IMG/VR virus record: IMGVR_UViG_3300020183_000015
Span: 62,001 to 126,000 of that record
Direction: 5' to 3' (one strand)
Length of the DNA: 64,000 nt
Source of the DNA: a virus
Below the pieces are notes generated by a model, which ran no database searches, was not told where the DNA came from, and saw nothing but the letters and a program-made list of their open reading frames with translations. Within the stretch, counting starts at the first letter, position 1. Every line of letters starts with the position of its first letter. Positions 7,701 to 17,727 of the stretch are shown here, in pieces. Made by a program: the position numbers and the translations under genes.

Positions 7701-9812
7701 AAAGGGCCCGAGACTGGTGATTACCCTGAGGTTACTTGTACAATAGATATAAAAGAAAAAGACGGTTCATCATATGTTGTAACAAATGCGGCACAAGTAT
7801 ACAGTATTCCTGCTATGGCTTGTAGAAGAGTTGTTATGAAAAGGATTACACCTATTCTTCCCCCGCCAGATAAAAAAGAGGATGAAGATAGTGATGATGA
7901 AAAAATTAAGATTGAGATCCAACAGACTGATGTAAAGTATACTGGATATACAAGAACAATTAAACCACAGGCAGAAGTTAACATTGAACAAAAAATAAAA
8001 GACGGAATATCAAAAAAAGTTTTAAGACATTTATTTTCTGAATGTGATTATTTTGAACTTATAAAAGAAAATAACCCTATGGTGTATGATACCATAAAAG
8101 AAAAAATAAAATACTTTAATCCTGCTTTCCACTCGATGACACCTGAAGGTCTCAATTCAAGACTTACATTTTTACAACAATGTATGAGACCTGGTCAAAC
8201 AATACCTGTTATAGGACCCGATGGTAGACCAAAATATAACGACGCTTTAAATACGGCATTTGGTTCACCACCAATTTTGGTTTTAAGGGTTGGTGACTTC
8301 TATCATACTAAGATTGTACCAACAAATTTAGGTATACAGTATGAACCTCTAATATACGACATCAATCCCGAGGGTATAGGGGTACAACCGATGATTGCAA
8401 AAATCTCAATGGGTTTCAATATAATTGGAGGAATGGGTCTTAAAGAACCTGTTGAAGAATTACAAAATGCTTTATCATTTAATTTTTATGCAAATACAGA
8501 AATATACGACGAGAGAGCAACATCAACCGACAAACAAAGTGTTGAAAAATTAGACAAATATGTTGTAAGTAAAATTGCTGCAAACCAACCTACAGTATCA
8601 CCACCAGTGAACACACAACAACCAAAAAAAGGACAATCTACTATCGGAACCTTAGGAGGTACCAATGATTCTAATTATCAGGTATTATTTACAGAGTTGG
8701 ATGCCAATTTAAAATCATACATAAATGCATATTTTGATTACATGTCAAGTGTACAACAACAAAATAATTTAGGTATTGTACAATTAGCAAACAAATCAGT
8801 AAACTATTCGAAGGGAAATTTGGCAAACCTTACCACACCAAAAGAAGTAATAATCTATGGTAAACCAAGTAACCCCGAACAATTGGTAGGAGCTTTAATA
8901 AGTAATGTTTCAAAAGATGTAAAACAAAGAGAAGACCCAATTATGAAATCGTTGAAAAACAATACAAACGAATTTAAAAATAAAGTACTTAGAGAGATAG
9001 AGGAAAAATTAATAATTCAAGTAGAAAAAAGAAGTGGTGAAATATCAAATTCTGTTAATCTTCTAATAAACACGTTTGTAACAAATCAACAGAACCTCAA
9101 CTACACTTTTAGAAAAATGGACTTAGTATGTAATAAGTTAGATGGAGTATTGGTTGACACTAATAATCCTGTTATTTACGACTTGAGTGGTGATACTTTC
9201 TTTGGGGATGCTGTTAATAAAGAAAGTATAAATTATCTTTATTTGGGTGATTTTGTTCCCGAAGCTCAAATTGCAAGTTGTTATACAATACTTAAAAAAT
9301 TTGACGATTGGGCAAAAATGAAATTGAATAGACCTGACACATTTAACGATTCTCTTACAACATTAAATTGGGATGGGTTATTAACCGATGTTGGTGGAAG
9401 TTCTAGTGAACCATCATTTACAAACGTTGAGGACGATAGATTTTATTTAGCAATGTCATCTATTTTAACAGACAAAACAAAAAAAGAAACCTTTCTAACC
9501 GAACTTTCAAACGGAGAAGAAGTTAAAAAAGAACCAAAGGTTTTGGTTGCCTTGACCAACGTTGTAAATACTTTGAGTACTAGATACACTGAGATTTTTG
9601 AAAAAGAAAAGAAATATTTTGATGATCTTAAAACATCTCAAGATTTCAAAACCTTAACTGAGTATACACTACCAGTTATACCAAACGTTGCTAAATGGAC
9701 ATCACCACCAACTGTAGACGTTGAACAGAAAAAAGTTAAAATTAAAGATCTATATGCAAATCAAAATTTGAATACGGACACAACATTTAATGGTAAAGTT
9801 ACATTTTTATAA
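4761..9812 (+). CDS. Giant baseplate/hub structural protein with internal OmpA-like domain
   Basis: This is a 1683-residue virion protein, assigned from size, context and internal motifs. Residues around 600-740 contain a FLGRPEPIYTY segment, followed by a SGSLSWTIIVDNPAM strand and a long helix. Around residue 900-960 is a beta-alpha-beta segment (VEIELVGSA, then NVDLSTRRISSVIQWF) that matches the OmpA/MotB peptidoglycan-binding fold pattern N-x-x-LS-x-x-R. The acidic ligand residue common after the strand is not conserved here. Residues around 1170-1260 contain a GIQYEPLIYDINPEGIG block and a FYANTEIYDERA end, as in baseplate proteins. It precedes the gp53-like gene. A cell-wall-binding role during infection is plausible but inferred. 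No T4 counterpart of this length is known to me. Confidence 0.6.
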   Translation: MSESTLSFAGSEFFRNKLLTRNLQPYNVPGVYTPTQPAVNYETNLTVSNVIDSDNTLVSTNVFAENLYPLNEYGPEGGFGDPIGINSVASTNNPEGTNQGPYYPVGNDSPLELVNEFFIDDAYITNTWGPTGGYKDLVVITDILDAVPGGIYQPYLGYYNTSSYSTFDIIFYQDPLGSNGLLSSDTPMMNLAAKQLQGLFQERIASEIIQNTVGLINLDTITDPFSASMLATGKQPFFEKNWKITVPEGPLLATVSLANRLTGTYFPVSLIPGDYFNENVNEQLPQNIAALSTINNFTGGLLGPILNKTRNPSEIFIANTGNGQKSVLFASLDYNKYKPTYNKGIFLGLTQAVSNLFNQDNKSSGGYYVGSRESEPSQIDSPPNEVPVNEFGQQQQSIVYGPQELGQLYEGNIGQLQFGLAGKSYTNDGGIAGQFVWTSPKYKPNAGWKVGKGGDPKFVDQEFNVVSADYNKYQSTDVDFKIGSILDKTQRLIESADSVQGVQRLKHVGNAINQVSKVFNDGYKEITKGSQVMSYTDQTTGQEAGIEYCRIFTKDTPYFTYADLQKTDGIVESGRKFDYSIFNNTYNLNIAPIRQPGSTNIINGKVKKYMFSLENLAWRTSDRPGFRYDDLPPCEKGPNGGRIMWFPPYDLKFNDDSRPQFNETTFLGRPEPIYTYKNTSRSGSLSWTIIVDNPAMLNTIIEKQLKGVAKERIDSIMDSFFAGCTKYDIYDLGIKFNQIPTKDLYTYQQILNNPRLTTEEYAQVLTSIGTNPEGSLVEDNAFGSDGNTLELGGTSWIEKETEDPFTSEVKKYENYAFYFHNDLPDPDTRLKVATQPFDFWYDKYIALKSTSYVTKAPDEVYTDNLSAAGAYTKAGIQNFFGDIIEANFDIIKSEFLDIIKKIIIEKNGSVEIELVGSASAPESPEYNVDLSTRRISSVIQWFDKQSAGNGKTFGEYRTGDTPKIKFITDDNALGETATIPKGPETGDYPEVTCTIDIKEKDGSSYVVTNAAQVYSIPAMACRRVVMKRITPILPPPDKKEDEDSDDEKIKIEIQQTDVKYTGYTRTIKPQAEVNIEQKIKDGISKKVLRHLFSECDYFELIKENNPMVYDTIKEKIKYFNPAFHSMTPEGLNSRLTFLQQCMRPGQTIPVIGPDGRPKYNDALNTAFGSPPILVLRVGDFYHTKIVPTNLGIQYEPLIYDINPEGIGVQPMIAKISMGFNIIGGMGLKEPVEELQNALSFNFYANTEIYDERATSTDKQSVEKLDKYVVSKIAANQPTVSPPVNTQQPKKGQSTIGTLGGTNDSNYQVLFTELDANLKSYINAYFDYMSSVQQQNNLGIVQLANKSVNYSKGNLANLTTPKEVIIYGKPSNPEQLVGALISNVSKDVKQREDPIMKSLKNNTNEFKNKVLREIEEKLIIQVEKRSGEISNSVNLLINTFVTNQQNLNYTFRKMDLVCNKLDGVLVDTNNPVIYDLSGDTFFGDAVNKESINYLYLGDFVPEAQIASCYTILKKFDDWAKMKLNRPDTFNDSLTTLNWDGLLTDVGGSSSEPSFTNVEDDRFYLAMSSILTDKTKKETFLTELSNGEEVKKEPKVLVALTNVVNTLSTRYTEIFEKEKKYFDDLKTSQDFKTLTEYTLPVIPNVAKWTSPPTVDVEQKKVKIKDLYANQNLNTDTTFNGKVTFL

Positions 9813-9814
9813 AC

Positions 9815-10138
9815 ATGATATATCAATATACAAATAGGTACTCAGATTTTCTAATCAATGGACAACAAACTGTTGTTCCGTTCATACCATTACAAAGTAA
9901 AAGTAGTGACATGAATCATATCTATATTGTTGGCCAATCAAGATTAGATAAAATATCACAACAATATTATAACAGTCCTTTTTTTGGGTGGTTGATAATG
10001 CAAGGTAATCCACAATATAGTGGATTGGAACAAAACATTCCTGATGGTGCAATATTGACAATACCATATCCTTTGATAGCTTCATTACAGGACTATAAAA
10101 ATGGTTTAGATAACTATTTCTTTTATTATGGTAGATAG
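9815..10138 (+). CDS. Baseplate wedge protein, gp53/LysM-like
   Basis: The 107-residue protein has a LysM-like core: IVGQSRLDKISQQYYN, then FFGWLIMQGNPQ, then IPDGAILTIP. This pattern is shared by the T4 gp53 family and P2 gpX-type tail proteins, small baseplate components that bridge hub and wedge or clamp wedge subunits. T4 gp53 is about 196 residues, so this is a shorter version. The gene starts two bases after the giant hub gene ends. Its own end overlaps the next giant gene by 11 bases, so the three are likely translated from one message. The choice between gp53 and gpX is uncertain, since both share the fold. Confidence 0.65.
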   Translation: MIYQYTNRYSDFLINGQQTVVPFIPLQSKSSDMNHIYIVGQSRLDKISQQYYNSPFFGWLIMQGNPQYSGLEQNIPDGAILTIPYPLIASLQDYKNGLDNYFFYYGR

Positions 10139-13100
10139 TAATGAAAATATTTTAGTAGAGTTTGATTATGATAACATAACGATAATTGACCCAAACAAAG
10201 TTGTTGACAATTTGGGAAACGTTAATGAAAGATTAGTTAAACAAGAAAACTTAGTTTACTACGCTAATTTAGAGTGTAGTGTTTTACCTAGAACAAAATT
10301 GGCGGTTGGTAGTTCTTTTGGTGATAACCAAAGAACAATATCCGTTGGAAAAATTAATTTTTTAAATCCAGGGTTCAAAGACTTTTTGGATACAAGATGG
10401 TCCAATGAATTAACAGGAAAAGATACTATACAAGGTAGAGGACAAAATCAACCAAGAATTACTGCGGTCAAAGAATCTGATAAGTCACCTGAGTATTACT
10501 ACACACAAAGAACTTACTCTGATGGAAAACCTGGGGCAACCGACAACGGACTTTTAGGTATGAAAGACATCAATATGAGTATGGGTCAAGATTTTCTACC
10601 TGTGGTTGAAATAACTTTAGAGGACGTAAAAGGAAGAGCCCTTTTCGAATCAGGAAATAACTCTCCTTACGCCGCCTTCTTCCAACTACCATACCCTTTA
10701 TTTACTTTAACAATGAAGGGATATTTTGGAAAGGCGGTAAAGTATCCTTTGATGTTGAAATCTTTTACTTCGAATTTTGATCCGTCGTCACATAATTTTA
10801 TTATAAGACTGAAATTCTTTGGTTACAAGTATACTTTATTGTCTGCTGTTAATTTTGGTTCTTTAACAGCGGTTCCACACATGTATAAAAATTTGGTGAC
10901 AATACCCGCAAAAATTAACGAAACAAATCAAACTGCGAAAAACACAAACCAAACTTCATTTCTGAGTAGTAAAGGTTATGAAAAAATGAGGGAAATATAT
11001 TCAGATTATAAATCAAAAGGAATGATTGCTGAAGATTTTCCTGAACTGACATTAAATCAATTGAGATATCGTTTAGATGAATTTATCAAAAAAGTTTTGT
11101 CGGAGTTTACAAAAGAAAACTTGGGAGTACTAACAGAAATAAATAATTATCTAAATTCGTTGTTGAATTACCAACAAGTTATTTATACGTACACCACAAC
11201 ATCATGGTTCAACCAATTTATGGATGTTAAAGAACCTTTTGTTCTTACCAACGGTGAAAAAATGTATCAATTCAAACCAACATTAACACCTGAAAACAAA
11301 GACAAATGGTTTTCAGAGTTGACAGGTAGAATACAAAAATATAACACACAATTGAATACTAATAGTGTTTTTGGAAAAACTCCTGGAACTTACAGCGTTG
11401 GTGGTACAATATACCCAAGTAGAATAGAGTTCTCAATCAAAGACACGACTTTTATTAGAAAGATAAATCCCGAAACGGATATTGATTGGGAAAAAACATA
11501 TAGATTAAAAAACCCAACCCAAAGTGTCTTTGGTAATTTATATCCTGAAAAAGTAAGAGCATTTAAAACTAGTAAACTTGCCGAAATTGAACTATTGAAA
11601 GGTAACTTGTTTTATTTTGAAGGACCTGGTTCTTTCATGTACATTACAACCAAAATGGGTAAACAAGTAGAAAGTTTTAAAAGAGAAATAGAAACAAGAA
11701 TAACAGAAAACCTACGTTCACAATTTAATAATAAACAATATGGTTTAGGATTTATTCCTACCGTAAGAAATATATTGGCAGTTTTCTTTTGTCAAGGAGA
11801 GGCGTTTTTAAGATTGATGGATGAAGTTCACACCAAAGCTTGGGACGTAAGACAAGAACCTTATAGAAAACAAGCAATTTTTGGAAACGCATCTACCGCC
11901 CCGAGTGTTGATATCAAAACCTCAACACAAAACGATGAACCAATATATCCTTGGCCGCAAGTCATTAGAGAAATCACCGAAGATGATAATAAAGAAAAAT
12001 TTGAAATTGTTTATCCCGGAGCTCCAGATGTTGCATTTTTATACAGGTCGTATCTTCCTGAAATTTGGCCTGAAGTACAGTTTGTTGAAGAGTTTATAAA
12101 AGGATATACTCACCGTGATGACGACTTCAAAGAGTTGAGCGATAATCAAACAAATTTATTAAACAAACCAAGAAGAGTATCTCTTAATTCAATAGATTTC
12201 CCAACATCAAATCAAATATTTCAGAACAAACAACAAGTCAAATACATGTATGAAATATATGAAAGAGTAATTCTTAACGCATACTACAGCAAATTAAATA
12301 GACAAAGTGGATATCCTTTCAGTGTTTACAACGTTGAGGCGGAAAATGAAACGTTGAATATTTTAGAAAGTCTAAGTTCCTCAAGTCCATACATGTCAAA
12401 AATATTAAAAGAATATAATATAGATCAAACCAACTTTGAAATATTCTTAAGACACATATCTAACGAAGGACAAGGGGAGAGTTGGCAAGATTTTATTAGA
12501 GGAATTTTTGTTACACCATACATTAGAAATGAAGTTGAAAACCCAAGTAGACTATTCAATCAAGACATTTTAGTCAACACAAAATCACAACCTGATATTG
12601 AGTTAACAATTGAAACAAACAAAATAAACATTGAAAAGTATATTGCCGACTCAAGTGCTAGTAACGTCTTTGACTTTACAGACATTTATCCTTTATTGGA
12701 TTTAAATTGGGATAAAAGTAATTTGGCGAATGGAGATACATTAAATGCTGCTGAAGAGGCTTTTGATACACAAAAAGTTTTGGAATACAATGACAACCAA
12801 AAAACTATTGCAAGCTTTGAAGCCGGAGAAGACCAAACAATCAAAAGACCAATATCTAACTTCAATTATTTCAATTTAACTGACGTACTACAACCTGTTA
12901 ATTTCTCATTGTTTTATACGTCAAGAACTATTCCAAAACAATTAACCACTGAAGGTAACTTAAAGTATACAAACTACAATGGATATTTAGAACCCAATCA
13001 AACAATATCAATGTTAAACACACCGTATTTTATAAATGCAATTCAAGACGGGGTTTTTAAATTTAGGTTCAGATCGGGAGAAACAAGTCCATATAAGTCT

Positions 13101-16100
13101 GCCGCGTATTTGTTTTTGGATAGTTTACCATTGGCAACAACTAAAGAAAAATTTAAGACATATGGAGAAGGTGGGGCTAGTGTTGATTTAAATTATATTT
13201 TGGCAACACTAAAAAAGTTTGGGGCAATTCATAAATTACCATACGCTTGGGTTTTAAAGTATGGTGGTATTTGGCATAGATATAAAACATGGAAAGATAC
13301 TGGAATTGACTTTTTGGATGATGTATGGAAGGACTTTAATGCGGTTAGAAACTTTGACCCAATCAATTCGGCAACAACTTACAACTACCCACTTACGGTC
13401 GGTAACAATTTATACAATATTGTTTTAGACCAAACAACAAATACCCCAACACCAAACACAAACATGAACGTTGGGTTTTACCCTCAATTAATTGACGACT
13501 TTAATGTATTTTTACAAGGGACAAAATTACTCACAGGGTCAAGTTTAGTACAAGGTGTTTGTTCAATAAGCGGTTCTGTGATGAATGTATCTACTGTAAG
13601 TAGTAATAATTTATTCATTGGTGCAATTATAACTGGTTTGGGTATACTACCAAACACAACAATTTTGAGTCAGATAGCAGGAACTACAGGTGGTATAGGT
13701 CAATATGTTGTTTCATTATCACAAAGTGCTTCGACCACACCATTTACAGTACAAAATTTAATTGTTAATGGACCGAGTTCCGTAGACATACAACAGTTGA
13801 TAAATGATGATATTTTACTTCTATTTAATAATAGTACCGCAAACATAGAAGGATCCATTGGATTTGACCCTAACAATTTGACCAGAACTTTAACACTAAG
13901 AACTTGGTCAGTTTTAGTCAAATCACAAAAAACCGATAACTATTTTGTATTCCCATCATTTGGTTATGATCAGAACCAAACGTATTCTGAATGTTTCAAA
14001 AACGGGTCTATGAGAATTGAATTATCACAAAACCCCGCAGTCTTCAATGGGTCGGTAAGATTATTTTGGAATGCACCAACTTACGGATATTACAACAACT
14101 CTTTTGTCGTTAAAAACAATCCTGACACGTATTTAAAAAACATATTGAACAACTCGAACACCCAACAAAATTTCTTGATCTCAGGACAAAAAAGTGATTA
14201 TTCTTATTTGGACGATATGTTTAGCGCTTTTGATAAGAATGTTTTAGATTTGTTTGAACTTCAATTTCTGAACTTCAGTAAATCAATTTATGATTATACC
14301 GACTTGATTCCACCAACATTACAAAATAATTTGGCGGATCTTTCTCAACCAAACTTACAAAATCTAAGTAGTACTGAAACTCCAAGCGAACAATATTATA
14401 AAAACTTCCAAGGGTTGATGAGAGAATTGTTAAAGATAAGAAATCCAATAAAAACTTCTCCAAAGGAAACACTCAATGATGTAATATCAGCACAAAACCA
14501 AGTTTTCCAAACCGTACTAAAAAACTTTTTAGAATACGATGTTGTTTTTAAATACGGAAACCCTTCAGGATTTGACAGAAAAACATTTTTCACTTTTTCG
14601 ACTCAATTTATTGAGGAACCTATAGTGTTGGATCAATACATAAAAGGTAATCTACCTGGTGACGGAACCGTTCCGAACTTATCTTTGGCAAATTCAAAAA
14701 CACAAAATCCTGATGTTTGGAAAGCTCTTGAAACATATGTAGGTTTTTCTAAAATACCACAGTTAGAATATACAAATAGTGGGTCTTATATTACTGATTT
14801 CTTTATTGATATGAATGTTGGATTTAACGAAAAAAATGTTAAAGATTTTGCACCAATTATTAAAATATTTGCCACTCAAAAACTTTTGGACCCAAACATA
14901 GATATAACATCTTTTTATTCGGGTATGGATAATTACCTATTGGCATCAAAAGAATATCTTAATAATGTCATAAGTGTTTTAATGCCAACAGTCAGAAATA
15001 CTTTACCAACAGTAATCATCAGTCCACAAGAAGGTTCGGTACGTGCAGACTTAGAAGCAGGTTTTACAGAACAGACAAGAACTGAATTGTGGGAAATGTT
15101 CAAGGCTTTGAACGACACATGGATTTCTGGTTACGACTTTTCGAACAAAACATTGTTTGAAGATGTTCTTTTAATGGACAGAGCCTCAAGAGATATTGGA
15201 GACAAAATATTAGTAGACATATTTGAGGTTAAAGAATTGATTGAAGACGGGGCTTATAAAAACACTCTTTTAGGTATGATAGAAACTATACTTAAGAACA
15301 ATAATTTTGTAACATACATGTTACCTTCTTATATTAATTTTTATAATGTACAGGACGCACAACTTAACCCAACACCGAGATTTGAAGGTACCACTGAATT
15401 TGCAAGAAATTTGTTTGGTACATATCTAAATGTGGATTACCGAGACAGTTCACCAAAATACGTTTGTGTTTACGCTAACAAACCAAGTGAACATTTGGCG
15501 ATGAATGAAAATGTTGATTATAGATATAGAGATGACGCTTTTGATCTAAGAAGGGCTAGTGACAACCCATTAGTTGAGAGTCAAGAAAATAAAACAGATT
15601 GGGCCAGATCGAATAAACTTGTTGGGTTTAATGTCGACATGACACTACAAAACCAACAAATATTTAAACAATTTGACGTGGCTCAAGATCCTGGAAAACC
15701 AACGTCTGAATCATTGGAAGTTTTGAACCAATTGGCCAATCTTTCTAAAAATAGAAGAAGCTCAACACAAAACGTTTCATTATACAATCTATACAAAAAT
15801 AGAAGTTACAGATGTTCCGTTGATATGATGGGAAATGCGTTGATACAACCAACAATGTATTTTAATGTTAGAAACATACCGATGTTTTCGGGTCCTTACA
15901 TGATAACAACTGTGAGACATAGAATTAGTGAAAATGGATTTGATACATTCTTCGAAGGAATTAGACAACCTTTTTATTCTTTACCTAAGATAGATAATTT
16001 TATACAGTCACTCAATCAAAACATATTGAAAAGTATACAACAAACCATACAACAAAATGAAACAAAAAAATTATCAGATCCAGCAACCATAGAACAAGAA

Positions 16101-16709
16101 AAGGCAAATGTGTTGTCAAACGTTGTTGCAGAAGACAAATTAACATCAAATCAAGATTGTAATTCGGAAATTAACCCGAAATATCTTGGATTTACGCAAA
16201 CCGAATTTCCTGCAGTGACAAGAACTACATTCAAACAAATGCAAACAAGTATAGGTACATTCTTAGTTAGTAAAAACTATACGGGTGACAGTCTTAAACA
16301 ATACACTAGTTTATTATTTTCTTTCCTATATGTTGATTCATCCACAAACACAGGATTTGAGACTTATGAAAATAACTATAGTACTATAGATTTAAGACAA
16401 TACTTCACAAACTACTCCAACTATTTCAACAAAAAATATTATTGTATAAACAGAGGTCAAAATGTTAACTTTCCAATAGTTAGTTTCATCGATTTGAATT
16501 CGTTTATTGATTTTGCTTTTAATAAAGTTAGTGGATTGATACAAAATACAACTCCGTCAAGTACACTAGCCGAATATTTTGCAGAACTTTATGTGACAAA
16601 ATACCCTGTACCAAGAGATCCAAAAGTTTGGACTGAAATGACTAATGAAGATAAAGCGATACTTGTTGCGAAATTTAATGATGCGATTAGAGTTTACAGA
16701 TCATTATAA
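10128..16709 (+). CDS. Giant baseplate/hub structural protein (gp27-like end)
   Basis: At 2193 residues this is the longest protein in the window. The N-terminal region has LPYPLFTLTMKGYFGKAVKYP and SFTSNFDPSSHNF stretches, seen in phage hub and wedge proteins that bind the tube. Near residues 1890-1950 a MMGNALIQPTMYF strand is followed by PMFSGPYMITTVRHRI and FEGIRQPF, resembling the late domain of gp27/VgrG-type hub proteins. The remainder is unassigned, mostly beta-rich with Asn/Gln-rich linkers. A C-terminal helical tail of about 250 residues is not shared with known hubs. It overlaps the gp53-like gene by 11 bases and is clearly part of the baseplate operon. The hub assignment is an inference from short motifs. 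Confidence 0.55.
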   Translation: MVDSNENILVEFDYDNITIIDPNKVVDNLGNVNERLVKQENLVYYANLECSVLPRTKLAVGSSFGDNQRTISVGKINFLNPGFKDFLDTRWSNELTGKDTIQGRGQNQPRITAVKESDKSPEYYYTQRTYSDGKPGATDNGLLGMKDINMSMGQDFLPVVEITLEDVKGRALFESGNNSPYAAFFQLPYPLFTLTMKGYFGKAVKYPLMLKSFTSNFDPSSHNFIIRLKFFGYKYTLLSAVNFGSLTAVPHMYKNLVTIPAKINETNQTAKNTNQTSFLSSKGYEKMREIYSDYKSKGMIAEDFPELTLNQLRYRLDEFIKKVLSEFTKENLGVLTEINNYLNSLLNYQQVIYTYTTTSWFNQFMDVKEPFVLTNGEKMYQFKPTLTPENKDKWFSELTGRIQKYNTQLNTNSVFGKTPGTYSVGGTIYPSRIEFSIKDTTFIRKINPETDIDWEKTYRLKNPTQSVFGNLYPEKVRAFKTSKLAEIELLKGNLFYFEGPGSFMYITTKMGKQVESFKREIETRITENLRSQFNNKQYGLGFIPTVRNILAVFFCQGEAFLRLMDEVHTKAWDVRQEPYRKQAIFGNASTAPSVDIKTSTQNDEPIYPWPQVIREITEDDNKEKFEIVYPGAPDVAFLYRSYLPEIWPEVQFVEEFIKGYTHRDDDFKELSDNQTNLLNKPRRVSLNSIDFPTSNQIFQNKQQVKYMYEIYERVILNAYYSKLNRQSGYPFSVYNVEAENETLNILESLSSSSPYMSKILKEYNIDQTNFEIFLRHISNEGQGESWQDFIRGIFVTPYIRNEVENPSRLFNQDILVNTKSQPDIELTIETNKINIEKYIADSSASNVFDFTDIYPLLDLNWDKSNLANGDTLNAAEEAFDTQKVLEYNDNQKTIASFEAGEDQTIKRPISNFNYFNLTDVLQPVNFSLFYTSRTIPKQLTTEGNLKYTNYNGYLEPNQTISMLNTPYFINAIQDGVFKFRFRSGETSPYKSAAYLFLDSLPLATTKEKFKTYGEGGASVDLNYILATLKKFGAIHKLPYAWVLKYGGIWHRYKTWKDTGIDFLDDVWKDFNAVRNFDPINSATTYNYPLTVGNNLYNIVLDQTTNTPTPNTNMNVGFYPQLIDDFNVFLQGTKLLTGSSLVQGVCSISGSVMNVSTVSSNNLFIGAIITGLGILPNTTILSQIAGTTGGIGQYVVSLSQSASTTPFTVQNLIVNGPSSVDIQQLINDDILLLFNNSTANIEGSIGFDPNNLTRTLTLRTWSVLVKSQKTDNYFVFPSFGYDQNQTYSECFKNGSMRIELSQNPAVFNGSVRLFWNAPTYGYYNNSFVVKNNPDTYLKNILNNSNTQQNFLISGQKSDYSYLDDMFSAFDKNVLDLFELQFLNFSKSIYDYTDLIPPTLQNNLADLSQPNLQNLSSTETPSEQYYKNFQGLMRELLKIRNPIKTSPKETLNDVISAQNQVFQTVLKNFLEYDVVFKYGNPSGFDRKTFFTFSTQFIEEPIVLDQYIKGNLPGDGTVPNLSLANSKTQNPDVWKALETYVGFSKIPQLEYTNSGSYITDFFIDMNVGFNEKNVKDFAPIIKIFATQKLLDPNIDITSFYSGMDNYLLASKEYLNNVISVLMPTVRNTLPTVIISPQEGSVRADLEAGFTEQTRTELWEMFKALNDTWISGYDFSNKTLFEDVLLMDRASRDIGDKILVDIFEVKELIEDGAYKNTLLGMIETILKNNNFVTYMLPSYINFYNVQDAQLNPTPRFEGTTEFARNLFGTYLNVDYRDSSPKYVCVYANKPSEHLAMNENVDYRYRDDAFDLRRASDNPLVESQENKTDWARSNKLVGFNVDMTLQNQQIFKQFDVAQDPGKPTSESLEVLNQLANLSKNRRSSTQNVSLYNLYKNRSYRCSVDMMGNALIQPTMYFNVRNIPMFSGPYMITTVRHRISENGFDTFFEGIRQPFYSLPKIDNFIQSLNQNILKSIQQTIQQNETKKLSDPATIEQEKANVLSNVVAEDKLTSNQDCNSEINPKYLGFTQTEFPAVTRTTFKQMQTSIGTFLVSKNYTGDSLKQYTSLLFSFLYVDSSTNTGFETYENNYSTIDLRQYFTNYSNYFNKKYYCINRGQNVNFPIVSFIDLNSFIDFAFNKVSGLIQNTTPSSTLAEYFAELYVTKYPVPRDPKVWTEMTNEDKAILVAKFNDAIRVYRSL

Positions 16710-16741
16710 ATGTGAAATGAAACTTTTTTTACAAAACTTTA

Positions 16742-16749
16742 TATTTATT
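16742..16749 (+). promoter_or_regulatory. TATTTATT motif before the 74-residue gene
   Basis: Recurring octamer 24 bases upstream of the ATG at 16766, followed by an A-rich leader. Confidence 0.45.
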
Positions 16750-16765
16750 ATAAAAACAACACAAG

Positions 16766-16990
16766 ATGAATGTAAAACTTATATTAGATAATTATTTGGG
16801 TAAAAACACCCGAGTAAGTGAAAAAGACAAAGGAAACGGATATAAAGAAGTCTGTGATTTGGACACTGGAGATTGTTACACAGTTAGAATGAAAGATGGG
16901 TTGATTGAAAGAGTAGACAATACCATGAAAACCTTCAGAAAAATTCAAGTAGAAACCAACAATGGTATAAAAACATTATTAAACGGGTAA
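16766..16990 (+). CDS. Small uncharacterised protein
   Basis: I do not recognise this 74-residue protein. It is charged and mixed alpha/beta, with two cysteines in a CDLDTGDC segment (roughly residues 30-37) and strands around YTVRMKDGLIERV. It has no signal peptide or membrane segment. It is followed one base later by the acidic protein gene at 16992, so the two are probably co-expressed from the octamer promoter upstream. Its position after the baseplate block suggests a virion or late function, but nothing in the sequence settles this. Confidence 0.6.
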   Translation: MNVKLILDNYLGKNTRVSEKDKGNGYKEVCDLDTGDCYTVRMKDGLIERVDNTMKTFRKIQVETNNGIKTLLNG

Positions 16991-16991
16991 A

Positions 16992-17681
16992 ATGGCAATT
17001 GATAAGAAAATTCTCCAAGAGATACAACGATATAGATCCATTACAAATTATATCAACGAACAAGGTGTTGAAGCTTTAGCCCCACCACCAGCACCAGACG
17101 ACGCCGCTGGAGCAATACTACCGGCAGGTGATGCGGCAACGGGAGCACCACCGGCAGAAGGGGCATTACCACCGCCACCTGTACCACCATCTACAGGAGA
17201 CACTCCCGAAATAGTTGATGTATCACAAGACGATGAAGTTGAAGAAATTGGTGCGGAGGGAAAAGAAGGTGATGAAGAAGTTGAAGAGGTAGATATTACC
17301 GATTTAATCGATACTCAAAAATCTATGTCAGATAAACAAGAAGAGTACTTCAACAACCTATTTAGTCAATTAGAAACTCTACAAAGTAAACTTGGAGAAA
17401 TGGATCAATTAGTTCAAAAATTAGACTCGCTTGAGGCCAAAGTTGAAAAATACAAACCCAAGACTCCCGAAGAAAAACTTGAACTCAGAACTCTAGACTC
17501 TGGACCATTCAAACAAAAACTTTCAGACTTTTTTGATGATAAAAAAATTGAGATGGAAAAATCAGGTAAAAATGAATACGTTTTAACTTCTGATGAGATT
17601 GATAACTATAGTCCTTCTGAAGTAGCGAAATCTTTTGACAAAGGTATAGAACCTTTTGACCCTGAAATATATTATAAATAA
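16992..17681 (+). CDS. Acidic Pro/Ala-rich coiled-coil protein, possible internal virion protein
   Basis: The 229-residue protein has a helical N-terminus (ILQEIQRYRSITNYINEQ) and a Pro/Ala-rich stretch at about residues 30-70. An acidic stretch rich in Glu and Asp follows at about 73-103. A coiled coil covers about 110-155 (heptads around FSQLETLQSKLGEMDQL), and a charged C-terminal domain closes it. The start contains two I/L-x-E sites (LQE, INE), like those cut by the T4 prohead protease in capsid-targeted proteins, so it could be a scaffold-like or internal head protein. That is inference. The prolines and alanines are GC-richer than the surroundings. A terminator follows immediately, ending the transcription unit. 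Confidence 0.55.
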   Translation: MAIDKKILQEIQRYRSITNYINEQGVEALAPPPAPDDAAGAILPAGDAATGAPPAEGALPPPPVPPSTGDTPEIVDVSQDDEVEEIGAEGKEGDEEVEEVDITDLIDTQKSMSDKQEEYFNNLFSQLETLQSKLGEMDQLVQKLDSLEAKVEKYKPKTPEEKLELRTLDSGPFKQKLSDFFDDKKIEMEKSGKNEYVLTSDEIDNYSPSEVAKSFDKGIEPFDPEIYYK

Positions 17682-17683
17682 TG

Positions 17684-17717
17684 ATTAAGGTCGATTAATT
17701 CAACCTTGATTTTTTTT
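17684..17717 (+). terminator. Factor-independent terminator
   Basis: Arm ATTAAGGT (17684-17691) pairs with ACCTTGAT (17703-17710) with one G:T wobble around an 11-base loop. A run of eight T follows. It separates the late-type genes from the gp32 unit. Confidence 0.75.
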
Positions 17718-17727
17718 GGCGACACTA

